Part shown: one piece after another, positions 36,830-48,339 of the stretch
How the letters are laid out: each line of letters starts with the position of its first letter
Position numbering within the stretch: position 1 is the stretch's first letter
Source of the DNA: Schistocephalus solidus
Lineage: Eukaryota > Platyhelminthes > Cestoda > Diphyllobothriidea > Diphyllobothriidae
NCBI GenBank assembly: GCA_017591395.1
Contig: WEDG01000725.1
Coordinates: forward strand, 124,001-188,000
Reading direction: 5' to 3'
DNA: 64,000 bases
Notes under the pieces: model-generated
Databases searched by the model: none
The model's input: only the letters and a program-made list of their open reading frames with translations
Told to the model about the DNA's origin: nothing
Made by a program: the position numbers and the translations under genes

Positions 36830-37135
36830 GTACGTTTATGTGGTCGAGTGCGCGGGCAACCAATACCTCCACTGACAGTGAGCCAAAATGCCAAGTAATC
36901 ATCACGCCAACATTCAACATGGATAATGAAATCCCAGCCATTATTGACTCAGATGCGGACGGCAAAGCCATCATGGCATCAATTCCAGCGGTGATCACGA
37001 GAGCTGCTGATTGAAGTACGCATGTGATCGCGTGGCTACTACGGGACCAGAAATACTGCGCACCTTGTGCCTTCAGGACCCTTATCTGCGACTGTCTCTC
37101 ATGATGGGTTCGAGCAAAAATCCGAAACGTCAGGC
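36830..37135 (+). mobile_element. PLE-associated module with decayed hammerhead core
   Basis: Homolog of 21950-22270. It holds CTCATGATGGGTTCG and ATCCGAAACGTC (about 37098-37133): the core sequence is present except for a G to C change in the first box, while the 22.2 kb copy has a different change. The two copies therefore decayed independently from an intact motif. Confidence 0.55.
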
Positions 37136-37139
37136 CAAG

Positions 37140-40100
37140 GAGCTTCTTGATCGCATCTTCTCCTTCTGAATTCTTGGCCCTCCTATTTGTTCTATTAACC
37201 TACCGCGGCGCCCGTCGGAGGGACAGAACGAGTGCACAACAGGTCGACAGTTCCTCTGACACGTAACCTCAGAAGAGACTCGTATTCTCACAGGAATAAG
37301 CATACACTGATCCACTGGTCCCCAGAATAAAACGAGCTCCAATGGTTTGACGGATAACACGAACAGAAAATCACTTATTTCCTGGAGACTGGGGTCAATA
37401 TCCTTGTACCTGCAATCTTTCTACTATTAACCGCCTGACAGGAAATTTGCATGTTCATGACATCTGCCGAGCAGTCAAAACTGTTCTGCCTGAATACACT
37501 GCTCTTGAAAAGTAAGTTTTCGCTTGATTTTTATTCATTACGTTTCAAAGATTTTTATCTGAAATATATTTTTCAGTTAATTTTGACAAGCGAGAAAAGT
37601 TGCAGGCAACGCTTGTTATTTAAGAGGTGAGATTTTCGAAAACCACACGCTCCTTAGCCAAACAAATATACGTCTACTGTTTAATCAAACCGGTTTTCAA
37701 CGATTTAGGAAACATCTGTTTGACTTTACACATATAGTTATCAATGACTTGTAAAAAAACTTAAAAAGGTACTTAAAAACCTTGCGTCTAGTTAAAAACA
37801 CGACTCGCACTAGGATAAATAACAGAAGGTCTAGAGGATTCACTCAGTTGCAAAGAAACCTTGCTCGATGGCAGCAGTGACGAAGTGAATGATGTATGCA
37901 CCTAAGTTTCGATGTATGCCATTTAAGTCACTTCCGAGGAGAAACAGGGTTTGTGAAACCTCGTTACCTCATTGAAGGTCAACAATTAAATTAAGGTAAC
38001 CAGTTGAAATACATTGGTTTATGGATTCTAGCCACGGTCTAACCAGAATCATAAAATCGTCCGTTAATATCAGCGAATAGCATTGAAGGAAAAGTCCTAA
38101 CCATATGAATGGGGATTATAAATCCTTGCTTTTTTCATTCTCTCTGTCGTTCTTAAGGTAAGTACAGAGTGGATGTGATCAGGCCTCTTAGAATCGTGGA
38201 ACGACTGAAGTGTGGGTTTGAGACCAGCGGTGTTTTAATCAATCGCGAACGAAACACTTTCGGTTGCCCGTACAAGTTGAATGTACATAAATTTGGTAGA
38301 ACTTAAATTGCAAGCCAGCTTTTTCTCTCATACGGTTGTCGGAAGCTGGAATCAACTGCCCAATCGCTCGTCTTAACGGGAACAGTTTAGTTTCTTCAGA
38401 AGAGGCTCCTATATTCCAACCGCCAAGGACTTGCACATGGGAATGGTCGTTCCTTTGGTCATAACCTACCCTTGTTTCCAACCTGGTTATTTTTGAGTGT
38501 TGAATGATGTTCATTTTTCAAACAAATTGCACTTTTTCAAGGTGAAATGTGGCAGGGTACCTACATGAGCAATGCCCGAGAACACGATTGCCGACCCTTT
38601 GTGAGCAGGAGGCCTCACAGCGTTTATTGTTTTGCCCATCAATCGAATAACCTGTCTCAAATGATGAAATTGAATACCACTGTGAAATGCCTGATATTCA
38701 AACGCCTCGCGTTCGGGTTACTCTCTATAATCGCTAGTCTGGTCTAAGCACGGCTGTCTCAATTATTCTCCCTTATTTTAACATTATGCACGGAAACAAT
38801 TTCTGCGATTTAACTTGTCTAAGCTGTTCTCCATCCTGGTCACATTAACTGTAATTCTTTTCAGGTATGGCTTCCATCAAGTTCGGTTGATACTATCAAC
38901 TCCAGAGACCACTTGCGTCCATTCCCCAGGGAAATGTAACAGGAATGAAACATAAGAATTAGTCAATCGGTCATACTTCAGTTTTTCTGACATAACATTT
39001 GGTACAAAACGTTTTTACTCATAAGAGATCACTTTTGTAACCGAGGCTTTTGTTGTTACATCCAAGAATTAAACTAGACGGTTGGTTAACGTGACGGAAC
39101 CTCACTAGGGAGCAGTGACGTCGAACTATTCCGCGGGCTGTATTTACATTAGGAAGGAAAAAATTTCACTTTGATCCAAAGGTATATGAACTCTGTTTGC
39201 GGTGAGTGCTAAACAGTTCCTACAGTATTATCGCAGCTAGGATAAAGGCAAAATTTATGAATGTTCAAATCCATTTACATAATCCCCATGTAAGGACAAA
39301 AGAAGCAGTTGTCTTCTCTTCAAGCGAATTCTTACCAGCAAATTAGAGTGAAATTATTCCAAAAGGCAACGAACATCACGCAGCTTCACGCGTTTCACCT
39401 CAACCATCCAGTGGGTCCTAAAGGGAGCCGTGTGTGAACACTTTAAATGGAAAAAATAACGTGAAAGCCGATATCTCGACCGTAAAATTTATGCTGTGCG
39501 GATCCTCAAAGACTTAACAGCCGATGCTTTCGTGATAGCACGCAGAAAATGCTCACTGATACACCACCGATGATGTGCCATTTTCAAACATGTATGAAAG
39601 ACATTTCAGAGGCGATCAAGCACATTTCTGAGGTACTAGCTGGTGGTTCTGTCCACCGACCAAAGGCTACTGTGCGCAGCTAGATTGTAAAAACAAAAGA
39701 CTGATTACTTTCAATAGACCAGTCAGACGTATCCTATCGTATCTCGGGCCTAAACAAGTTTTTGTAATTACACAGGTTAGTCTGTTCACAGGCTCGAATC
39801 GGGCGTACACCAACGTAGGCTAACTGTGCGACGAGGTGAAATATAACCACAACTGTTTCCCATAACTTCGAAAAGCGTCACAAGTTTAAATTTTCGGCCC
39901 CCAAAATATTTTCCCAATTCGAGAGCTGCTTGAAGCCTGGGGCTCGGATGAGAAGTTATTGAACCGATGTATGAGTTCGACGCTGGCAGCCCTGCAGGCA
40001 TGCATTATTTACCTTTGATTGGTTAACGCCCCCTATCACTCTAAGGTTTTCTGTTGCTGCTTTTATGTGTGGCGTCGAATTCCTAGATAAGTTCGGAAGC

Positions 40101-40337
40101 TTATAAATAAACAAATATTTAGGCTAATTGACCAGGCTCCCTCTTCTTTGCACACTTGGAATTGTGCCACTCGCCTGAACTCCATCCCGACTCCAGCATA
40201 ATTAGCAAATATATACATGTAGATGAATAGGCTTGAGTTGTGCAGCAATTAGAGTTCGCGCAGACTCAGAAACTGAATAAAGTTCTGCAGTGTGCTAGAA
40301 AATTATGTTTCAGATGAGCATATCCTTTATTGCTTAC
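37140..40337. other. Intron 2 of the Ig gene; nothing further recognised
   Basis: No supported exon or repeat match in this stretch. Confidence 0.4.
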
Positions 40338-40675
40338 CTCATTGTGCAGTTCGTTTTGAGTACCACAGGGCAGGTAAACGACACTGTTCACTACGGATTC
40401 CAAGTAAACCACGAGATCAGAACCATTGAGGAACATCTGTTTCACGCTCTGTGAAGGTATATCTCGCAGCCACGGCCTTAACAAACAGGGGCCATTCACA
40501 GCTGAGAGGAAACATTCGGGCTTGTACTTCGTTGATCGCTCAGAAGAACTGATGGGGTGCATGGCACTGCGGTCTCTCGTTGAAGCCTCATCTTCAGACA
40601 TCACCTCATGTCTGGAGTATCCTTCGAAGGCCAGGGAGGGCAGTGCGTAGGTTTGGTTGACTGAAGACTCGCCTC
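40338..40675 (-). CDS. Ig-superfamily protein, exon 2 (linker and start of first Ig domain)
   Basis: Minus-strand exon. The acceptor is AAG after a T-rich run, before 40675; an alternative CAG 15 bases further in also keeps phase 1. The donor is GAG|GTAAGC after 40338, phase 0. It starts by completing the codon left by exon 1 (G + GA). The frame reads ESSVNQTYALPSLAFEGYSR, a hydrophilic linker with two cysteines (CFL and CLL), then FLNGSDLVVYLESVVNSVVY and LPCGT, the A and B strands of an Ig domain with its first cysteine (about residue 148). Spliced to exon 3, the Cys-Trp spacing is 13, which is normal for Ig folds. NQT and NGS sequons are present. Confidence 0.72.
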
Positions 40676-40679
40676 CTTG

Positions 40680-42235
40680 AATTAAAAAAACTAAATGCTA
40701 CTTACTAATTTCCCAAGAATTAACGCGTGGTCGTGGAGCGTTTTGTGATCAAACCCTGTTTTGTATTCTGTCTGATATTTGATGTTAAAATTCGTCACCT
40801 ACTGCAAAATAACCGCATAAAATTTATCAGCGTCCAACAGGTAGACAGTAGTAGTAAAATACTCAATTAATCACCCCACGCCCAACATGACTACTAGCTA
40901 AATCCAGGACACGTGCTTCTCCGCTTTTCCGCCGATTAATACCGCCGCTGTCCTCAGTTCGTCCACCAGCGTCGTTCACGCACATTCTGGTGCATATTCC
41001 AGTTTTTCCCGTTTAGTTTTTTTAAATTTCCTTCGAAATTTATGCACCAGACGAATGTTACGTGCTCGGTTCGAAGGTTGCGTTGAATATTTTAGCTGAA
41101 TTCTGTCACTTTCTGAGGCCCGAACTCCATCAACCATGCGTCTGGACTGTTACAAAGTATCTGTGCTTTCCCTTAATCGCATAACTTCACTGCGCTTCAA
41201 AGTGGTTAAAGTAAGTTTGACTGTATCTTTCACTGACCACTGGTGCTTTCTGGAGTAGAGGATCACAAAAGATATCACATGGATGATCTGAATTGCTGTT
41301 TCATCCGAGATATTTGTATAAACTGAACATTTACGATGCCGTGGTTATCATGCATCTTTTCGATAGCTAAAACTGCAGATGCTCTGTTTTACGTTTGTCG
41401 CTTTCAAGCGATACCTGCATCCTCGTTAAATGATTTCACCTATAAAATCAGTTTTTTTGAAAAATAATTCGGTTGTTAATCATCCACTTAGGTCTTATTA
41501 CATTTCGAATGGTAGGGCAATACCCCGTTCTCACGTAGACATTTCCTCGAGGTGTCCGCAGGCCTCAACCCTTTTTGAACTGGAATCGGTTAGTATAGGC
41601 GGCGAATAAATGCTTGGTATTCCAGAGGCAGATGACAATACCGAGTCAATCCTTCCATGTTAGAGAATGTGACATCAAGTTTAAGACGTTCAGTTCCTGT
41701 AGTATCTTTTCAGATGAATATTGGTTACATGGAGATCAAAGGCAAGCGATAACACACGAGAGTGTCATCCACCGTTCTACATCTTCAACCAACCAAACAA
41801 ATTCATTTCAATCCATCTAGAAGACGTCTTACCGCAACCGATGACAAAATTTTACAGTCAATTTCTAACAAAAGCCATCTTTGACATATGTAATTCTAAC
41901 CTGAAAATAAGGAATGCATTCTTTTAAGACTTAAGCTGAAAGTTGCAAAGTGTCGTTATTACGCATCCTTTTTGCTATTGGCCTTGTTTTTAGTCATATA
42001 AATAAAAAACTGAAATATTGTAAATGTTAAGGAAATGTTAGTATGTTAGTTTCGTAAAACGCTGTTGTTGATTTCCATGTTGTCTGAATTCCTGGTGGTT
42101 GCGTTTAGAGGGCTAGGTCATGAACGTGATACCCGCAGCAAAGAGGTATGAGGGTGTCTGGCTCATGCCTTTCGAGGCAAAACCGATGTATTTACAAAGC
42201 CGCTTAAATAAACGCAGACACCTTTCTTTACGTGC
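40680..42235. other. Intron 1 of the Ig gene; nothing recognised
   Basis: No supported exon or repeat match. Confidence 0.4.
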
Positions 42236-42242
42236 GCATATT

Positions 42243-42680
42243 GGCACGTCACCCAAACAGGGTTGACATAGGTGGTTTGGCGGAAGGATGATTCTAGCGC
42301 ACTGATTAAAAACGGGCTGCACTATAATTGTGCTTGCCCAAACGTGAGATCATATTTCTCCTAGTACGCGTTTTGTGGCCCGCACGGGGTCTGTGTGGGT
42401 CCCAACGTTCGATCACAAATGCCCGGGGCGCGCCTTGGACACAGGTATCCAAATCACGTCAGTTTCAGCACACCAACACATCATCAGGATGTGAAACCAC
42501 CACCCCCTCCCCCAACAGTTCAGAGGTCCATGGAAGAGGAAATGCAGAGTGTGACCAATGCGTAGCAAGTCCACCAGCCAGCAAGCCAGTGCGCTAATCC
42601 TGGCACGTCACCCAAACAGGGTTGAATGTCTCGGATGTCAAACAAGCACACCAGGCCACAGGTGGTTTGGCCTCTAGTAT
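42243..42680. repeat. Local direct duplication
   Basis: GGCACGTCACCCAAACAGGG and GGTGGTTTGG occur together at 42243-42285 and again at 42602-42672. The second copy has about 30 extra bases between the two blocks. The span between is moderately GC-rich and has no recognised product. Confidence 0.6.
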
Positions 42681-43114
42681 ACAACATTTTAAAAAGTCCG
42701 GTACGATCTACGTTATGGATACGAACGGAATCCACACACTCTGGTTCATTAGTTCAGGCGACCATTAAGCGAAACAGAGTACTATATGAGGAGCTGATCC
42801 TGGCTGTTCAGCGCTGGAATATGCGCAAATTTCACGACGCTTAGTTACCTTTTACGGACGCTCAGGCCCAAAAGTATTAAAGGCTAATGCATGTCGCCAG
42901 ACTGATGGGAACAAAAATTTATTGTATTAAAATTATAAATGGAGACTTCATCGCAGTGACTTATGTGCCTTTCCTGATAGACAAGTTTTGCAATCGTCTT
43001 TACGAAGCAGGCGAAACGAACATAGCACGCGTGGACACTCGCAGCTCTTTTGAATCAATTCTCAGAAATAGACCGCTGGCTGCACTGATATACTATAGAT
43101 GAGTCCAAGCGTGA

Positions 43115-43187
43115 GTTACAGCAAGACGCAGACAGCCCGATCATCCGTACGTCAAATGCCTTGTGCAGTGAGGTCAAGTCAAACAAG
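43115..43187 (-). repeat. Inverted, truncated copy of the 237-bp repeat
   Basis: The reverse complement of this stretch follows the repeat from CTTGTTTGAC through CTGCACAAGGCAT and GACGTAC to CTGCGTCTTGC. It lacks the middle of the hammerhead: after GGATGATCGG it jumps to CTGTCTGCG. Confidence 0.65.
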
Positions 43188-43370
43188 TTGCCTGTTGCAC
43201 CCTTAGAAACATACCTGTGCATTGTATGTGGTATGTGTCCTATGAAACAACTTTCATATATCACCGATAGCTAGCTGGTGGGTGGGCGGACAAAATGGGA
43301 TCAAGTGAGATCCCTACCACATCAGTGAGTTGAACGCAATTGTTTGACATGTTTATGAACCTCACTCCAC

Positions 43371-43430
43371 AAGGCATATGACGTACTGATGATCGGTAAC
43401 GACCGTGAAACAGCTATCTGCGTCTTGCCT
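43371..43430 (+). ncRNA. Hammerhead ribozyme, type I, near-complete
   Basis: Stem I has an outer helix 43372-43376 with 43426-43430 (AGGCA/UGCCU), an internal loop (UAU against U) and an inner helix 43380-43385 with 43419-43424 (GACGUA/UGCGUC, one G-U). Core CUGAUGA is at 43386-43392. Helix II 43394-43397 with 43402-43405 (CGGU/ACCG) is capped by AACG, with a U-U at the junction pair. GAA is at 43407-43409. Stem III is 43410-43413 with 43414-43417, loopless, with one C-A mismatch here that is C-G in the next unit. Predicted cleavage follows C43418 (AUC). A loopless stem III usually needs two ribozymes acting as a dimer, which tandem copies provide. Confidence 0.75.
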
Positions 43431-43607
43431 GTTGCACCCTTAGCATTATATCTGTGCTACATATGTAATATGTGTCCTATGACACAACGTTCGTTTATCG
43501 CCGGTAGCTAGCTGGCGGGTGGGTTGACAAAATGGGATCGACTGAGATTCTAACCACATCAGTGAGTGTTACGCACTTGTTTGACTGAATTATGAACCTC
43601 ACTGCAC

Positions 43608-43667
43608 AAGGCATATGACGTACTGATGATCGGTAGCAACCGTGGAACAGCTGTCGGCGCCTTGCCT
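43608..43667 (+). ncRNA. Hammerhead ribozyme, second unit, mutated
   Basis: Same position in the next 237-bp unit. CUGAUGA is at 43623-43629, and helix II CGGU/ACCG has an AGCA loop. Stem III ACAG/CUGU (43647-43654) is perfect with a GUC cleavage site ending at 43655. The catalytic GAA has become GGA, and the inner stem I has mismatches, so this copy is probably inactive. Confidence 0.65.
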
Positions 43668-43849
43668 GTTGCACCCCTCAGCAACATACCTGTGCTGAGT
43701 CAAACTGTTTTCCAGCAACGGTTACCATACAGATTTTGTACATAGATACATGAGACATCATAAAGTAAAAGAAAAGAATAATGAACTCTATTGTTCCGAT
43801 CATGCGACCACAATAAAAAAGCTGGCGAACACTTCCATACATTGATAAC

Positions 43850-44110
43850 TTGTCAGAACTCTTTGAAAGACGCCTGCGGAAGCGAGAAATTTACGAAGCG
43901 CACAAATTAACAACTACACTTCGAAATCAGATTGCAAACCCTTAGGATAGCGTTGGCTATTTAGAAAGAAATAGCCGTTTACCAAATCCAAAGTAACAAT
44001 TGGAATGTGGTGTATTGCGAACAAACAGGAAAATCGGTCCCTACACGCCTACACGAACATCAGTTGGCGTTGAAAATCACATTTTCGGTCAACTGAGCAC
44101 ACATGAACAT
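43850..44110 (+). pseudogene. Penelope-like element fragment, GIY-YIG remnant
   Basis: Around 43945-44070 shifting plus-strand frames read YLERNSRLPNPK, then VYCEQTGKSVPTRLHEHQLA, the nuclease of the 57.5 kb PLE family. It begins about 150 bases after the hammerhead repeat. Confidence 0.65.
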
Positions 44111-44439
44111 AAATGCGCAAAAGGCTGGCCTGATTAGTCCAACCATAGCCTCAAAGTTAAAGTTTTAACTGCGTATAACATTGTTTACCGGATAAATGTA
44201 ACATTCGACCTCAGCTAACAATTTATTTCATAAACATTAAACAAAGTACGCATGCAAAACAAGATAAACAACGCGCGTGAGTTTCCAATATGCTTGCCTA
44301 GCTTGTAGAAAAAAATTGGGATAATTTAAAAGACTACCGCTTCAATTATAACATCAGAGAACTTATACAGGACTTGCTTAACATTGCGATCTCTTATTAC
44401 CATTTATGTGCAATTGAATATTGCTGGCAAATGCAAGGG

Positions 44440-44625
44440 ATCTTTGAGTGGTAATTTCCGGGTTATAAGCAGTCGTCAGCCAGCTATACCCAACCCAAGG
44501 TTTTTAACCACTCGAGGGTAGAACCCATGAACCGTTTATCAGACATCCAACGCTGTAACCATTGAACCACATACTCGTTGTCTTGCGGTTTAAGCTACAT
44601 CGGTAAGCATTTATCAACGAATGAC
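44440..44625 (-). mobile_element. tRNA-derived SINE
   Basis: Reverse complement has a degraded head (ATGGTTACAGCGTTGGATGTC, with a B box variant around 44520) and the body block (GTATAGCTGGCTGACGACTG). Confidence 0.7.
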
Positions 44626-44629
44626 AGTC

Positions 44630-45355
44630 CATAATTTTCAAGCCGGTGAAAAAAACTTTAATTTTAAAATAATTAGCCTTGTTTAATGTAAACTAGTGTT
44701 CCATGTCAGCGTTAGGCAGATTAAAAAGCATTCATCCTGCTTTTTATAAATGTGGCTTTTGACCAGATCAACAAGATTTTTTTCTTTCTATACCACATAG
44801 CTCCATCTCCATTGCCGACTGACTTGTTTGTCATGCACCTGTTTCATTAAAACTTGCTGACGACGTCATTTTTGTACAGTTCCTTGTATTTGAGAAACTA
44901 TAAGCGTGAGCTTTGTGACTCTGCATGACCAAAAACAGCAGTCCATGTCACCGAAAAATAACATGACAAAATATATGCCATTTATTCTTAAACATGCAGT
45001 CAATTTAAGAATGTTTTACTGCGTTTGCTGTCCGAAAATTCCAATTGCATTTTAAACTCTAAAAAAATAGCTTGAACATTTTATGCATGGAAAACTATAT
45101 CCAAAATATGAATTTTAACAAAGGCTGCCTTCACTTTCAAATAAAATCATTCATCGGAATGAAAATGCCAATGTGTAAATAACTTATTGAAGAGCAACAT
45201 AACACAATAGCGAGGAATCAATAACAAATGTTTTAGACTTGCATTTGTTGAAGAACGCTCGTTCTCTGCCTTGAGTCTCACTCTTGAGCCCCGCCAGCAG
45301 CCGAAAAGTGGCTAGCGATCAGTGGGAATTCAGCAACGAGTGCAAGTCACTAGTC
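44630..45355. other. No gene recognised
   Basis: AT-rich intronic sequence without recognised content. Confidence 0.4.
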
Positions 45356-45369
45356 CCGATCTAAAGCCA

Positions 45370-45650
45370 CAAGACATCGGGCCCATGGCCCAATAGTTAG
45401 AACGTAAGACTTCTGATCACCGGTGCGCGGATTCGATCCTCGGATGGTGCACACATGGGGTTGAGCATGACTAACTGACGACGGCTAAGAAGCCAGCAAT
45501 GGCCATTCCAGTCTCCATTGCATTTGCTGGAAATTTTCATCTACCTATTTTACTACTTGCCACTGTGCGGCTGCTGGCAGGGCTCGAGAGTGAGCCTCAA
45601 GGTAGAGCTGAACGAGTGAGTTCTATTATCGATCGGTGAGCGTTGATCAA
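45370..45650 (+). mobile_element. tRNA-derived SINE, long copy
   Basis: Head GGGCCCATGGCCCAATAGTT with GACTTCTGATCACC (anticodon-loop-like) and B box GGATTCGATCC (45428-45438), then the body and the distal block GCGGCTGCTGGCAGGGCTCG. It shows the family's long form, including the 3' portion duplicated at 19.9 and 21.1 kb. Confidence 0.8.
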
Positions 45651-45689
45651 CGAATTCAAGTTAATATTCCCCATCTAAACCCGCAAGAC

Positions 45690-45860
45690 AACGAGCCCAT
45701 AGCGCAATGGTTAGAGCATTCAACTTCTGATCAATGGGTCGCGGGTTCGATTATCAGGTCGGGTACCACCTGGAGTTGGTTATGACTGGCTGATGACAGC
45801 TCATATGCTAGAAATGGCCATTCCAGTCTTCCTTGTCTTTGCCGGCAATATTCATCTGCC
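45690..45860 (+). mobile_element. tRNA-derived SINE, second tandem copy
   Basis: Head GAGCCCATAGCGCAATGGTT (A box), CAACTTCTGATC loop, B box GGTTCGATTAT, then the body through GGCCATTCCAGTC. It follows the previous copy head to tail. The loop ACTTCTGAT places TCT at the anticodon position, suggesting descent from tRNA-Arg(UCU). Confidence 0.85.
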
Positions 45861-45864
45861 AAAT

Positions 45865-46980
45865 ATGTTAGTATTCAAAAAGGGCGTGCTAAGCAGGAGT
45901 TATTGGTTTCAAGAAAGTTTGCGACAACTTATCAACTGAAAACTGTCCTTGCATAAGCTAGATAACTTATAGAAGCAGACAGCAGTTTGAATTTGCAGAG
46001 CATGTAAATTCATAACAACAGGAGTCAGGGTTCATTTCGAAGATTAATCAGTTGAAAGACATCAGATAGAAAGATAAGGTGAGGGAAGAGTTAACACCAG
46101 CAAAGTCTGGAGTAAATCTAGAGATGACGATTGCCACGGCAAGGGGATATTTATAAAAATTGTTCAGAGGTAGTCAGAAATTAAACGCCAGCCAAAAAGT
46201 GTTATGACAACAGAAATCTTTTGCTTTGTATGTTTAAAAATAAAGCAGCGCCTTTAACTAATATTCTTTAGCTTTATAATGGTTGCTGATCCATAAGTGA
46301 TTAACAACACCTGTTTTTAAACAATTTTTATCAAGTTTCCAACCCCCTGCTTTTAAAGCGATTATTGAGTTCAGTATGCTCATATGCAACAGGTCCGAAG
46401 GGGAAATTGTATTATCTAGGCGTCTAGGTAACGGAAATACTAACAGTCTCTTACAAAAAAAATATCTGGCGCTCGGTTCTAATGAGGGGGTAGGGTTGAG
46501 TATAGGGCTAGGACCTGGGAATATTTAACCTTTCTGGAATTTTTTATAAAGCCGTCTGTCACACTGGGGTAAACTTCCCGTGGGAAAAATATTTTTACCT
46601 CAGTGAATGTTATCTATTTTGAAAATTAGGATTTTTTCGAACAAGCATATGGACTCTGAACTATGCGATCATTCGTTCTTATTACATAATATCGGGCAGT
46701 ATTTTCGGGCATTACCTGATCACCATGTTTACGACGGTGGAATTATTTTTTCTATTCGCCTCAAAAGTAGGAATTACATTCTGTCCTCACCGTCATCTTA
46801 AATATTCAAACAACATGCGATTTCACAGACCAATCGCTAATTTGGAGTAAATCAGTCAAAATAAGGTTCTATTAACTGATAAGAGTATTTGATTCGGAAT
46901 CCATCAGTTTCAACTAGATAACGTCATAATTTCATAAAATATAGACAGACAGCTATTATTATGTATCAAGGTTATACGAT
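45865..46980. other. No gene recognised
   Basis: AT-rich intronic sequence without recognised content. Confidence 0.4.
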
Positions 46981-46984
46981 ACGC

Positions 46985-47130
46985 CATAAGGAAAGCGAAG
47001 GTTATAGCTAAAACCCAGACACGTGTTTTATCGTATTATGCCGATGCATGACATAACTATGAGGGTTCGGCTCCACAGTAGCCACCCAGATTTCGCCATG
47101 TGTTTTCCATGGAATGTATTTTGAATTTCC
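46985..47130 (-). repeat. Diverged copy of the 53-54 kb inverted-cluster repeat
   Basis: AGCTAAAACCCAGACACGTG and GGGTTCGGCTCC match 53338-53420 in the same order, with an altered palindrome between them. Confidence 0.65.
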
Positions 47131-48194
47131 TCTAGCCGTAGCATACAGCAACAGAATATCAGCAAAACGCCTGTTGCAACTCATATAAGGATCATTTCGT
47201 TTCATAATTCTGCACAAACCATGCTAACATTGATTGCGTTGTATTTGCAGAACACCAAAATAAGAAAAACTTTTCGCCAAAATGACCGTAACTGAGGTCT
47301 AACGTTTTTCTCACTCTGTTGAAAAAATTGACTGTTATTGTGAAGCTTCTGGAAGTTGATTATTGGACCTGATATGATAGAACACTTTAATATATCTCGT
47401 TTTAATTTATTCACACAGAACTATGTTAGATGTGTCTGTCATCCTTTTCGTTTTATGCATGCATGCATGGAGGGTGGAGAAAGCTGATTTGCATTATACC
47501 TTTCTAAACATACATAAATGCGACCAACCACGCTAAAGTCTCAGCGAAAAGCAGCAACTGTAACTTAAAACGTGTTTTTTTTCTTATTTAAGTGACCCTT
47601 TTAGATTTCAAGGAGAAACCTACAAATAGTTTCACTAACTGATAAGGCGTTCGAAGTGATACCACAATTAACAGTTAAAAGTTTTTAGATCTAAACCTAT
47701 CAGACATTGAAATATGTACAATAAAAAGTTTTAATATAATGCAAAGGACTGGGTCTATCAAATTTATTCAAGTCTTCCCTTTGGATTTTGACAAAAGTTG
47801 TGGTGCAATATTTTTCTCTCTGCTTACTCCAATAAGAGACAACGCCATCACCATCATCACTATTCAGAGCAAAACGTGAGCATCTGCTGTGCGTTAGAAG
47901 CATTTGCGGCCAATATGATGTCTTAGTTCTGCAGAACATTGGGAAAACTCGAATTAATTCAGAAATGAAGTTCAGGATCTTCCTGAGTATCTAGTATGAC
48001 TTCGAAGGTGTAATGCCCTAAAGTAAAATGCACCCTTTTCTTTTTAAGTATAACCCAGTTATTTAAAAACTCATATTATTCTGATGGAATGTACTTCCTA
48101 CGCATTCGTTGAGTTTTATATTCACGACTGATCTAATTATTGAATTTTTAAGGGAAGTAAGACTTTCTACAGATAGTTAGAAAACACTACTCAC

Positions 48195-48327
48195 CGAAAT
48201 AAATAGCAGGGTCATCTTCGTTAACCTTTCCAGGGGTCAGTTCAAAACGATTTGCCAACATCCTCCTCGCGTGCATGAGCATAAATGATGCAGTCAGTAA
48301 ATGGAGACAATTTAGGGCAGATTTCAT
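48195..48327 (-). CDS. Ig-superfamily protein, exon 1 (signal peptide)
   Basis: On the minus strand an ATG at 48327-48325 opens a 44-codon exon ending at donor G|GTGAGT (phase 1). It begins MKSALNCLHLLTASFMLMHA, a classical signal peptide with a lysine followed by a hydrophobic core. Cleavage is plausible after MHA or MLA, then NRFELTPGK and an acidic stretch. An in-frame TGA lies 21 bases upstream, so this ATG is the first possible start. The G left at the donor completes a codon with exon 2. Exons 1-4 give at least 394 residues. Confidence 0.68.
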
Positions 48328-48339
48328 TGTATTGCCTTG

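Larger units (their letters stand above)
43188..43700 (+). repeat. 237-bp tandem repeat (retrozyme-like), about 2.2 units
   Basis: The marker GCCTGTTGCACCC recurs at 43190, 43427 and 43664, a constant period of 237 bp. The units share blocks such as ATGTGTCCTATGA, GGTAGCTAGCTGG, ACAAAATGGGATC, ACCACATCAGTGAGT and CACAAGGCATATGACGTACT. Each full unit carries one hammerhead motif at the same place. Head-to-tail copies of 170-400 bp, each with a type I hammerhead and no protein, match metazoan retrozymes. The assignment is an inference from structure. Confidence 0.7.

Noticed and set aside
43188..43700. CRISPR-like array
   Set aside because: Units are contiguous 237-bp tandem repeats with no short repeat/spacer alternation, in eukaryotic DNA.
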